A stretch of 64,000 nt of DNA from Arctopsyche grandis (taxonomy: Eukaryota; Arthropoda; Insecta; Trichoptera; Hydropsychidae). Made by a program: the position numbers and the translations under genes. Positions 54,340 through 64,000 of this stretch are shown piece by piece; within the stretch, counting starts at the first letter, position 1; each line of letters starts with the position of its first letter. The DNA is taken from the NCBI RefSeq assembly GCF_051622035.1, contig NC_135361.1, positions 27,211,205 through 27,275,204 on the forward strand, read 5' to 3'. The notes beneath the pieces are model-generated. The model searched no databases. It had not been told where the DNA came from and saw nothing but the letters and a program-made list of their open reading frames with translations.

Positions 54340-54790
54340 TTATCCTCATCATCTACAGCCGCTCACCATCCACTGCTGGATGAAGGCCTTTCCAACACGC
54401 TTCCACTCGTCTCTGTTTTGCGCAACTCTCATCCATCTCACCCCACACATTTTTTTAATCTCATCTACCCATCTTCCCTGCGGTCTTCCTTTTACCCTTT
54501 TGCATTCTCTCGGGTACCATTCCAGCACTTATTTTGTCCAACTTTCATCCATTCTTCTAGCCACGTGACCCACCCATTGCCATTTCAATCTCTTCACTCT
54601 ATCCACTATGTATGTATATCCACTACTCTTGTCACACTTCTCACCCACGCATTCCATTTCCTGTCTTTCCTCATTATGCCAAGCATACAGCGTTCCATAC
54701 TCCTTTGAGTGCATTGGACTTTGTGTGGAATCTTGTCGCTCAATGTCTAAGTTTCGCATCCATACATCAACACTGGCGAAATACATTTAT
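54340..54790 (-). pseudogene. RTE-like retrotransposon C-terminal remnant
   Basis: Minus frames read KRLKWQWVGHVARRMDESWT, then after a shift a WYPRECKRVKGRP-like segment, GRWVDEIKKMCGV and the closing W(K)RV.KAF.QQWM. This is the standard C-terminus of RTE/endonuclease-RT elements. 5'-truncated and frameshifted. Confidence 0.75.
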
Positions 54791-54821
54791 CGAAAATTAT
54801 GTACAATTCGTATAGCGATTT

Positions 54822-55025
54822 AATTTTTTTTTTTTGATTTTTAAATGCTTTTTATTATTACGAAATTATGTTCACAATACATCTTATATCTATTTTAATA
54901 GCTACTGATCTACTGATCATTTTCTATTTTACAATTTAATTTAATTTGGTTAGTAATCATAGTATTATATTATTCTAATGTTAATCTACAGCATAATGGG
55001 AAAAATAGCTCAAAAAGCGATTGAA
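54822..55025 (-). repeat. Dispersed 185 bp repeat with poly(A) end (minus)
   Basis: Reverse copy of the 41195 repeat. On the minus strand it ends in an A-run at 54834-54822, showing that the repeat is a retroelement 3' end. Confidence 0.78.
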
Positions 55026-55440
55026 AATTTTTATATCTAGTACTATCTATGGATTCTAGTACTATTTAACTTTCATTACACTCCGACTCTAGTTATAACC
55101 AGAGATCACTGGCAAAACGCATTGATCGAAGATCTTTTTCTTCAGGCAGAGTTGCATTTTTGATTAAAAAAAAAACAACATTCAACAACGTCCAAATACA
55201 CTCCATCCTAATTTCATACGCCTGTTTATTTCTTCTTCTTTATTACCGGACATGTCAATGATTTGATCTAAATATAAATAATTATTAATTAGTACGAGTA
55301 TTATATATACTTAAAATTGCCTTGTAAACTAATTAAATTAAAATAAATTAACCTCGTGCTATACATCATCGCGTTAAACCAACACCAAATAGAAAAGTAC
55401 AACGAACACTTTTTAAAACTAACCCACACATACGAGTATA
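55026..55440. other. Intergenic DNA, no gene seen
   Basis: AT-rich; nothing recognised. Confidence 0.5.
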
Positions 55441-56110
55441 TACATAAGTACTAACAATGTTTTTGCGCGGGGATGCTTTCCACCCCCGTGACTTCAATTT
55501 TACGCTCGTCCGTTTTTGTGTTTAGGCATTAATAATGAGCCTTCTCGTCCCCCCCACTCCCCCTAATAATAGTTAGCAAGTGACAAATTGCCAATAAATA
55601 AATATAGCAGAAGTTATTCCGGACCGGGTAACAATGGGGCGCTGTCGCGGGGGAGGACCGAGAGCGCTAATCGAAACGCAGGAATTCCAAATATTCCCCT
55701 ATTAAAAATGCAATATGCCCCCCTTCTAGCCACCCCGTCTCCCTTCCCCCCTTCTTTCCCGTCGATCCCTTTGTGGCACCCCCGCCTCCTAAGCCCCCCT
55801 ATCTCGCGGCACACGTGCTCTCAGAATACTCTCCTTTGTGCCGCCACACTAAATATTTTCATTGGATACAAGCATTATTGTCGTCGTCGTCGTCGCCGAT
55901 ATATCGACCACCCTATGATATTTGCCCGTGCAAATACAGGGTGGTTTGAAATTGGCTGCGAATTTGAAAATGCTCCGTACCTGGCTTTTGTTCGTCTGAG
56001 CCACTTGTGCCTTGTGGCGCTGATTGAAGAATATTGTTTGTCGAGTTCTAATTTTGTCGTTCGTTTGCATGTGCTTTTTGTATTTGTTGAATGTAATGAA
56101 AAACTTTCAT
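55441..56110. promoter_or_regulatory. Non-repetitive C-rich island
   Basis: The largest GC-rich single-copy block in the window. It has homeodomain-like ATTAATAATG, Sox-like AACAATGG, a CACGTG E-box and an inverted pair around CCACCCT/AGGGTGG near 55910-55945. A 200-codon ORF crosses it (55588-56190), but its composition follows the C-runs and no domain is visible. Candidate cis-regulatory region. Confidence 0.35.
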
Positions 56111-56214
56111 GTTTATTATTGAAATTTTATTATATGACAATGTTAGATTTAATAGAATTATACTATAGTTTAATTGAATCTAGCCTATAGCCATTATAAA
56201 TAAATAAATAAATT

Positions 56215-56870
56215 CATATCCAGCCAGCAAGACCCGGAAATCGCCTCATCCTACTTGCAAGAACACCTCAACCGAATCCAAAAGTGGTTGTAGATATGGA
56301 GAGTGCGGGCAAATGAACAAAAGTCTGTCCATGTAACCTTCACAATGAGGAGGAAGACTTGTCCTCCAATAAAGTTGAACAACGCAGTGATCCCACAAGC
56401 AGAGGAGGCAAGATACCTGGGCGTGTACCTGGACCGCATGTTGACCTGGAGGAAGCACATCTGGACAAAAAGGAAGCAACTAAACTTCAAGTTCTGGAAA
56501 CACTATTGGCTAATTGGAAACTGACCACGGAGAACAAACTCTTGGTTTATAAGGCCATCCTCAAACCAATATGGATGTACGGGATACAACTATGGGGGTC
56601 AGCGAGCAAAACGAACGTTGAAATAATCCAAAGGTTCCAGAAAAAAATCCTGAGAATTATACTGGACGCCCCCTGGTTTGTCCCGAACTACATAATCCAC
56701 CGAGATACGAGGATGGCAACGGTCATTGAAGAGTCAAGTTCTGCGGTCTCAAAATATAAGGAAAGGCTTAGGAACCACCCCAACAGTCAGGCCAGGGAGT
56801 TATTAGATAACAAGCCAATAAAAAGATTCAAGAGAGGTGATCCCTTGGACCAGTAATAGAGAGTGAATTG
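56215..56870 (+). mobile_element. Jockey-family non-LTR retrotransposon fragment
   Basis: Plus-strand frames read YLQEHLNRIQKWL (stop), NEQKSVHVTFTMRRKTCPP, ARYLGVYLDRMLTWRKHIWT. After a frameshift near 56510: LTTENKLLVYKAILKPIWMY, GIQLWGSASKTNVEIIQRFQ, to KPIKRFKRGDPLDQ. This is the classic C-terminal third of the mobile element jockey polymerase. 5'-truncated, with an internal stop. Confidence 0.92.
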
Positions 56871-57054
56871 CCAATGGGCATTTAACCCACAAGCTAGGGA
56901 ATAAGAAAGGAAAGAAGAAATGCGCCGAATGTCCCGAGGAGGACAGGTCTGGTCGGTGTGGCCTGGAGCTACATATGTCCTGGGACGTGTGCAATGAAAT
57001 GAAATATTTATAATATAATACTGATTCTTCACAAGGTATAAAATTCCGACTGTT

Positions 57055-57342
57055 AAAATATCGATCAAAATGTATAAAAATAGCATTAATTTATGTATAA
57101 GTCATATGAGATGATCGAAACATATGTATGTAGTCATATTATACATACTAATATGTAAATTAAACATCCTTATTCAACTGTCACTTTGACACTTGATTAT
57201 AATATAACACGCTGTCCAGTTCACGCATTCAGCAAAGAATTTGCCGAATCCGTGAACTGGACAACGTGCTTGCATTTTTCACGCATTCGGCAATTCTCTT
57301 GCCGAATACGTGTAATAGACAATTTCACGGATTCGGTGTAAC
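57055..57342. mobile_element. Single-arm copy of the 33851 foldback element
   Basis: Carries the central stretch and one complete arm (CTGTCACTTTGACACTTG, CATTCGGCAATTCTCTTG, end GATTCGGTGTAAC) of the element at 33851-34427. The other arm is absent. Confidence 0.8.
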
Positions 57343-57794
57343 ATATATATATACCAATTTATTTAATTATTGTTATTAATTATTAATAATATCAATAGAT
57401 GTATATCACAGTTAAGATATACATATCTGACCACTAGCGATGCTACGGCCTTGTAAAATATTATGAAATATAAACATATACAGTAGAGGTGGGAAAACTT
57501 CATAAAAACTGCCTTTAATTAGGTTTTCTCACCTTCATCGTATAGGTATGCTACATTAGCAAAATCAAATCAATGCAGCCTCTTAATTTTTCATTATGTG
57601 GGCAAATTAAACATTAATTAAATAATGTAATAACGGTAGAGAAATTGGATTATATATTATAGCGCATCAAGGAGGTATTCAAGTCATTCATGCGTTTTAT
57701 TCGAGGTTGTCATTTGTGGGGGGGAATGAAGGGGCATTTGCCCTCACCAGATCTGGCCAGGCCAGAAATATGCATGTCATTTGATGAAATATGT
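57343..57794. other. Intergenic DNA, no gene seen
   Basis: AT-rich; nothing recognised. Confidence 0.5.
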
Positions 57795-57802
57795 ACTATG
57801 AA

Positions 57803-58029
57803 CAGTAGCGGCTTGTGAAATTTGTAGACAGTAGCGGCTGCAGAGATTATTCAGGCTGCAGTAGCTCGTTAACCAAACCGGCGATCGAATGAAAACAAAA
57901 ATATCTTGAATATGTACTATACTGGGAGGTCTGCAGCCCCGCAGCCCATGTGGATGACAAAAATAGCATGCATTTGTACTGTACTGGGAGGACTGCAGCC
58001 CCGCAGCCCATACGGACGAGCCGCCACTG
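57803..58029. mobile_element. hAT MITE with exact 8 bp target duplication
   Basis: Begins CAGTAGCGGCTTGTGA and ends with the complement of CAGTGGCGGCTCGTCC. ACTATGAA flanks it at 57795-57802 and 58030-58037. The 227 bp interior has two tandem copies of a roughly 60 bp unit containing GTACTGTACTGGGAGGACTG and CAGCCCCGCAGCCCAT. No ORF. Confidence 0.92.
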
Positions 58030-58037
58030 ACTATGAA

Positions 58038-58250
58038 TCTTAATCAAATTGATCATTCCTTACTAAAAGTTTAGGCCAGCAGAAACTGCAACAAGTTTCA
58101 ACATGTCGATCAGAATCAATTTTAAAAACATGGTCTTATGAAATAAAAACGTAAACTAGCCAACTTCCCCCCCCCCCTCTTGTAAAAAGTTGAAACAGCG
58201 TCCCCAGTTTTAATATGAAAAAAAAAGCTGGATTTATTCTCAAAATGTTT
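58038..58250. other. Intergenic DNA, no gene seen
   Basis: AT-rich with a C-run at about 58168; nothing recognised. Confidence 0.5.
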
Positions 58251-59365
58251 TTTTTACGATAATTTATTGAATTTACAATACATACAACACAATATGTTTT
58301 ATTTTACATATTTTATTTTATTTTATATCAATTAATCAAAGCAACGAGTGTGCTAAACAGATTAAGAACAGAAGAAAAAATACATGAATTACAAAAAAAA
58401 ATATTATATTATACATGACATTAAAAATTCTTACAATAAATAAAAATATAACAGCCAAGTCAACAGTTAACAATTGAAATTATCAACTATTAACAGCTCT
58501 AGTTGGTCGCAACCCCCGTCACCGAGAAAGCGGTGCAGCGAATGAAAAGAGATATGACAAATGTCAATGGCACCATCCAGTGAATTTAAAAAACGGAGGC
58601 CTCGAGAAATGGGAGAATTAAAATATATCACAGTTTTTGCCAGAGGAATATGAAATAGGGGACGATGGTGGGTTCAGATCAAACTCTCCGGGGCATGAAG
58701 GCCGATCTCCCCCAGAATAGACTGCCATGCATAGAAGTAGAATGCATAGAATGGTCATTGTTAACAAAAGTATCGTCTAAAAGCGAGCCATCGAAGAGAG
58801 AGACGGAACGTCAGAAGAGAGACAAGAGAGAGAGAGAGAGAGAGAGAGACGAATTTTAGCAAACAATGAACAAACTCTGCCACGCAGAGTTTTTGTAGCA
58901 ACATTTTTGGAGGCTGAGAGCGATTCTATGCATTCTATTTCTATGCTGGCATGAGATAAAACCTGTAAATATAAAAAAACAACAACTTGATGAGGGCAAC
59001 ACAGAGAACTGTAGCCGACCATACCTATGACAAATCTTGAAGGAAATAAATATGGATAACTCCCATATTGCTCCTTATAAAGAAGCCGGGGAAAGCGTCT
59101 TTGGATAAGTTCAAGTTTAATAGATTGAGTTTTGGCTGAAGGATTCCAGATCATGGAGGCGTACTCTATGATACTTCTCACCAAAGCATTGTATAACAGC
59201 CTCAGAATAGTGGGATTATGAAAATGTCGGGGAATAACAAACTCTAGTATCCTTGAAGCTGAGCAACACACAGAATCAATGTGATTGGAGAACCTTTAGG
59301 TCACCCTGGAAAGCAAACCCAAGATCAATAGTAGATTCAATCCAGTTGAATTCAGAGTTACCAGC
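58251..59365 (-). mobile_element. Degenerate non-LTR retrotransposon, relative of the 2-3.3 kb copy
   Basis: The minus frame at 59271-58920 reads LRLLYNALVRSIIEYASMIW, IKLELIQRRFPRLLYKEQYG, SYPYLFPSRFVIGMVGYSSL, the counterpart of SLVRSKLEYNAIVWNP through MLGYNSLELR in the first copy. DLGFAFQGDLKV (about 59330-59290) is its upstream edge. The 3' part is AT-rich and holds a (GA)n run at 58825-58850. Dead copy. Confidence 0.8.
58825..58850. repeat. (GA)n microsatellite
   Basis: About 26 bases of GA repeats. Confidence 0.9.
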
Positions 59366-59583
59366 TTATTGCAATACTTCAAACAAACCTAAAGGGAATT
59401 TCTCAAATAAAAAAACCAAAATGAAATAGTGTGACACATTATTCGGTGCTAGGTTTAATAATGACGTACATGTGTATGTATGTCATTGCCGTGTGGTTTT
59501 TTGACAGATAACACATTCGACTTTGTAGTCTAGTATTTTGCGAGACTAGTGATAAAATTGCAATTGCAATTGCATATTTCATA

Positions 59584-61955
59584 ATGGAATTCGAAGAAGT
59601 GTTCATAGATGTACCGTGGGGAAAAATTGCAGGTTTATTTATTTTTTTTTTATTATATGTATATCATACTGTGATAATTCACACTTGTTTGTAAATCTCT
59701 CGAATCAAATCATTTGTTACATTAAAATAAATCTTTTCAGCATTATGCTATGGACAGAAAGATTGGCCAATCGTGCTGATGGTTCACGGTAACCAAGACT
59801 CGGCCGGAACATTCCTACCCCTCGTTGAATAGTAATGCCTACAACTTTTTATCATGCAAAAAATACTTTCAAACCAAATTTAACACCAATCAATTATTTT
59901 TCAGTTTTCCTAAGAAATTCCGGCTGATTATACCTGAGATGCCGAGCAGCGGACACTCGTCACCGTTTCCTCCCGGTCGGCCTCTGCAAGTTTTAGACTT
60001 TGTTTCGCCTTTAAAATTCGTCGTAGACCATTTTGGAATAGATCAGTTTACATATATAGGACACTCCATGGGAGTGCAAATAGGTCCTTGTTGCTATAAT
60101 TATATAAAATATAATATTAATTGTTGAACTTTAATTTACCACTAAACTACCTTTCTTATTTTCTAGGTTTATTATTCAATGCTGTATACCCTAACTATAT
60201 AACTAAACTTATATGCTTGGACTCTGTATCATATCCAGCAGTAGAACCGGATATTTTTGCAAATTGGTTCAAATGGACGTATGAAAATTACTATGATGAA
60301 AATAACTATAACAAATTCAATTCGAGACCAACTTCAAACCCTAGTTACACATACGAAAAGGTATAATGTTATAAAAACCTCATTTTATAAGATAAACATT
60401 GAACAAATTATTATAGTACACATTTATAATTTCATCATAACTCGTTAACTCATTCCCAAATCATTTTTTCAATTCAAAAGTATACGAAGACATGAAAATA
60501 GATATTTAAATTGAATATTATTATGATGATGCATATTCAAATATCCCTGATAAACTGATATTTTTTACAAATGATGCATCGATAAGTTCAATCAATGGCT
60601 ATTTGCAATGAACGAGCCAATATTTAGTTTCAGTCGATTCATTAAAACTCAAAAACAGGATACTATTCAACTTTTATTCAACCTTTCTTTAAAAATTTCC
60701 ACTATCGATAATTCAACATCGTATTGTTTGGAAGCAGAAGCTTATTTTGCAAGAATTTTTAAGGTTTTAACCGTTTACCCGCGGCCGTCTTCTATGGAAG
60801 CTTTGCGTGACAAGTCTGTAGCGCGGCTGTCTTCCATAGAATTTCTGAACCTTGCACGGGATTTTGAGCCTTATATGCGCCTATTTCAGCTGTTTTAAGG
60901 TTCAAAATTGGTTGAATATATTACTGAGAGTTGAATGCCATCTATTCAATTTGCTTAAAATGACTATATACCAGTCAAAAATTAGTTTTTTGTGGAACCA
61001 TACTGAAACCTCGTTTATGTGACGTCACATATTCATGCAATTATGAAGAATGATTATTTGACAATTAATCCAAAACTACGAGATATATTATGTATTTTAT
61101 TGTTTAAAATAATACTTTCTGTGTTAATTAACATATCTGGTTACTTGAGTAAATATTAAAATCTGTATTTAAGGTCGAAAACTCGATTGCCAAATTCGCG
61201 AAAAAGGTGCCGCGTACAGGGCTTGTTCGCTATATTTATTGCCGCTGGCAAAGGGTTAACAAATGATTACTGGATTGTCTTAAAAGCCTGCTGGGTGACT
61301 TCTGATTATTACAATGTATCCTTTCATTTAAAATATATCCATTAATTTGTAGGCTCTAGCACACGTTAGGAAAACTCGCGGTTTGACTGAATCTGCAGGC
61401 AAAGCTGTATTGAAAAGATCTCTCATTCCAGCTGGCAACGGATTATATAGGTTGAATTTTTAACTTGTTCGAATAATACTTGTATATTCAAATTATACAC
61501 GAACTCTTTCAATTTTACAGTTTTTGCTGGGATCAACGCTTAAAGTTGCTCAACATTCCACTATTTAGCATTCAGTATCAATTGGCCCTGTTTGGTAGCA
61601 TGAAGATGCCACATTTGACTATATTGGCCAGCGAATCGGTGAAGATGAAAATGAAGTCTGTAAAGTTGCATCTCATCGAAGAACACTTTGTGAACAATTC
61701 TAACTATAGGTATGATACGATTCAACTTAGCGAGTGCTTCGATGTTTGTATTGTGCTTATAATTATATCGCAAAATGTTTCAGGCTAGTTATGGTAGATG
61801 GAAATCATGATGTTCATTTGAATGACCCGGAAGGTGTAGCGAAGCATGTGGTTCCATTTTTGAATGGACAAGACGCCGATAAAGAAATTACAGCTCGTTT
61901 CGTACATCAGTATAGGAATATGTGGAATGATATACAAACTAAATCTAAATTATAA
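59584..61955 (+). CDS. Probable serine hydrolase, alpha/beta fold (kraken/SERHL type)
   Basis: Seven exons join in frame to 323 residues: 59584-59632, 59741-59831, 59905-60083, 60167-60360, 61353-61450, 61521-61709 and 61784-61955. Seen: starts EVFIDVPWGKIA like kraken and SERHL; oxyanion-hole HGNQDSAGTF (32-41); nucleophile elbow GHSMG with Ser101; family block YPNYITKLICLDS; WDQRLKL; catalytic His275 in GNHDVHLNDPEG near the C-terminus. The acid member is not obvious. Length fits kraken (about 330) and SERHL. The family acts on an unknown ester or amide substrate, and is reported in peroxisomes/cytosol in animals. Exon 2 needs the donor GTAATG at 59832; without it the frame would meet a stop. 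Exon 3's donor (GTCCTT) is weak. AATAAA overlaps the stop (61954-61959). No disruption seen. Confidence 0.9.
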
Positions 61956-62856
61956 TAAAATAATTTTTCTAGGGAATTGCTTTTTTGCATTAATTCTAGC
62001 TTTAAATTTAATTTATAGTATATTTGTTTTTAAAACATTCTCTTCTTAATGGTTTTTTACAATAATTATATCTGTGATACTTGTAAAAATTGTGTTGCTT
62101 TCTAAAAGAGTATTATTTTGATGTCTTAATATTTTTAGCATGATATATATTTCAACTGTGATATGTACCTTTACATACATATATATATAATGTATATATA
62201 TATATTTATTTTTTTTTACTTACCTCTTATACAGTTCACATGGTTTTCGTGTAAGGGGTCATTTTTTATATCTCTTATTTAACTGACCAAACATGTACAT
62301 GTTTATAACTTTATCTGTTATTTTTTATGGTTTTGGATTTTTAGAATGGAAATGGAAGTGGAATATAGAAATATTTTTTTTATATAAATTTTACATAATA
62401 CATGTTTTTGAACTATTTGATCTTTTCATTTTATGCCCGAGTTATGGTAACGATTTCAACATTTAAAAAAATATTAATTTTATCATAATATCAGAAACAT
62501 TTGTCGATGGGACGCAAATCGCCAGCCGATTAGCTAACTTGTTTCGCCTACACAAAATTAAGAGAGTGTCGGTTACAGTGTCACTCATAGATAAAGAATA
62601 ATTAGTGCTATTCTATATATAATATATGGTGTCACTATAATTTTACGTGTAATTAACAGTCAATTGGTAGTTTTCATGCCTTTTCTTCGCCTATACACAA
62701 GCTATTATACTAACAGAATGGCTTAATTTTAAGTATTTCGAATGTCGCTTAAAAATCTAAATGTATTATTAACCAATACACAACGATTAACTGCTTGAAT
62801 TTTAAATAAGAACCTTGTAATATTGACCATTAATAGAAATCTATTATTTTTTCAGT
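61956..62856. other. Intergenic DNA, no gene seen
   Basis: AT-rich 3' flank of the hydrolase gene; no feature recognised apart from TATATATA runs near 62180. Confidence 0.5.
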
Positions 62857-63206
62857 TATTTATTTAATAGTTTTGGACCATTGTGGCATTACAGGAAGAA
62901 CCTAATGCGCCACAATGGCCTACGTTTGAAAAATATATAAAAACAAGTAAACTGTAAATAAAGGAAAAAAGCAAAAGCAGAAAACATGGTAAAATAAAAT
63001 AATAAAAAAAAGTAACAAAAGGAAAATAATACATCATTCAGAGAGAAAAAAAAATAACAAAAGTGTAAAAATCAAAAATAAAATCCATGAATCCCATTCT
63101 TTGTTTACACTGAACAAAATTAAAATAGTATATAAAAATGTACAAAGGAGAAATAAAATAAAACAAAATATGAATAAAAAATAAAATCACAGCGAGGCAC
63201 AAATGA
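62857..63206 (-). mobile_element. Non-LTR retrotransposon 3' UTR copy
   Basis: Near-identical to 2020-2440: CCATTGTGGCATTACAGGAA, CACAATGGCCTACG, ACATCATTCAGAGAGAAAAA, ATCCCATTCTTTGTTTACAC. It lacks the coding part and the 37 bp duplication seen in the first copy. Confidence 0.85.
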
Positions 63207-63661
63207 AGTTATAATTGTATTAGTTGAAATTGTCAACTACAGTAGCGTTTCCCCTAATTGAGAAATTACTGTATAAAAAGAAATTATTTAATATTATACA
63301 AATAAAAACTTAATCAGAATTTGTTTTATTTATTTTAAATATTTTATAAACTATATAGTAAGTCAAAAAACTTAAAAAAATTGATAATTTAAATTCAAAA
63401 TGACTAACTTAAAGTATGGTCGTATAAGACTATTTTATGATCAAAAACATTGCTTGACAGCTGTCAAAATCAATGGAGCGGATGCCACTGAAGAATTCTC
63501 AATAAGGTTTCATCAATGTTAATATTGTTAAATAAATAATACACTTGTTTTTCAATAATGATTGTACAAAAAAAATCTAATTTGAATTATTTAAATTTAT
63601 ATGAGATGATTTACCGTTTTCAGACATCACATAATTGAATAGCCGAAAGCAATACAGAAAC
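63207..63661. other. Intergenic DNA and 5' side of the terminal gene
   Basis: AT-rich. A TTTCAG acceptor-like site at 63618-63623 and an in-frame stop TAA lie just upstream of the ATG of the next gene. Confidence 0.4.
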
Positions 63662-64000
63662 ATGTCTCAAGACGACTGTGAAGAAACTCCCAAATGTGAA
63701 AACAAAGAACTAATGCCTGCTTTGGTCTCGCCCCAAATACCTGACTCATCGAGTACAAAATTAGATCTAGAAATCGAAGATGAAATCGCCCCACAGATGA
63801 TGGCGTCTTACAGCGAAATATCATTCAATTCCGACCAAGGCAATGAATGTTCAAGCACCACATATCAGTCAGACCTAGACAAGACGTGCACACCCGGTCC
63901 GTCCAGACCACTCTCCCTATCGTGCCAATCGACCAACTCATCCGAGAGCAAACCTCTCGATCTGGACGGTCAGGTGATGCACGACGGTGACATGACCCAC
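63662..64000 (+). CDS. N-terminal part of an acidic, disordered protein (gene continues past the window)
   Basis: 113 codons from ATG to the last base, all open; in-frame TAA upstream. Rich in Ser, Asp, Glu, Thr and Pro, with no folded domain; includes SYSEISFNSDQGNECSSTTY and a KPLDLDG stretch (residues 97-103) like the PxDL motif by which some transcription regulators bind CtBP. Codon use and base composition (C-rich third positions) differ from the AT-rich flanks, which supports real coding. The family cannot be named from this part. The acceptor-like site 38 bases upstream suggests this is not the first exon. Confidence 0.7.
   Translation, partial: MSQDDCEETPKCENKELMPALVSPQIPDSSSTKLDLEIEDEIAPQMMASYSEISFNSDQGNECSSTTYQSDLDKTCTPGPSRPLSLSCQSTNSSESKPLDLDGQVMHDGDMTH

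Noticed and set aside
55588-56190. A 200-residue protein
   Set aside because: The frame begins in C-rich low-complexity DNA and passes through sequence with no protein-like motif.
60608-60898. An additional exon of the serine hydrolase
   Set aside because: Exon 4 joins exon 5 in phase and the joined protein aligns with the family without a gap; this ORF has no acceptor and no hydrolase motif.
1-64000. A virus-derived or bacterial transfer locus
   Set aside because: No capsid, envelope, polymerase or bacterial-type operon was seen; all recognised mobile coding fragments are non-LTR retrotransposons or DNA transposases.

Overview
The window is nuclear DNA of an insect. It is AT-rich, its genes have spliceosomal introns (GT-AG, 70 bp to 4 kb), its proteins are animal families, and it is crowded with insect-type non-LTR retrotransposon ends, a tRNA-derived SINE, Helitrons and many short DNA transposons. 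The order cannot be fixed from the sequence; the many mini-Helitrons and jockey-like elements would suit a lepidopteran or another holometabolous insect. Layout: 1-5.7 kb is intergenic DNA with a 5'-truncated non-LTR element (about 2.0-3.3 kb, minus). 5.8-9.6 kb is nardilysin (minus), one uninterrupted ORF with a serine-glycine/acidic insert. 12.7-13.5 kb is the three-exon TRAP-delta (SSR4) gene (plus). 13.7-19.9 kb is transposon debris and inverted-repeat elements. 19.9-25.1 kb is a four-exon Not-class homeobox gene (minus) with an EH1 repressor motif, a split homeodomain, and retroelement and hAT remnants in its 4.3 kb first intron; its promoter may lie near 27.6 kb. 27.7-43.5 kb has no recognisable host gene. 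It holds SINEs, Helitrons, MITEs (some with exact target-site duplications) and a few non-repetitive GC-richer islands that could be regulatory. 43.6-47.1 kb is the most unusual locus: a 1168-residue secreted protein made almost wholly of 26 tandem 40-residue repeats, which fall into larger multi-unit blocks identical to the base. 47.8-48.6 kb is three abutting mini-Helitrons. 49-59.5 kb is mainly mobile DNA, including a textbook hAT MITE. 59.6-62.0 kb is a seven-exon alpha/beta hydrolase of the kraken/SERHL type (plus). The last 339 bases start another gene that runs off the window. The host genes (ER translocon subunit, M16 peptidase relative, developmental transcription factor, serine hydrolase, secreted repeat protein) do not form a pathway; this is ordinary eukaryotic gene order. 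Strongest candidates for something undescribed: the three-tier repeat secretory protein at 43.6 kb, and the set of precisely bounded non-autonomous transposons (Mutator-like foldback with 9 bp duplication, hAT with 8 bp duplication, PIF/Harbinger-like, TTAA-type, and two Helitron families).
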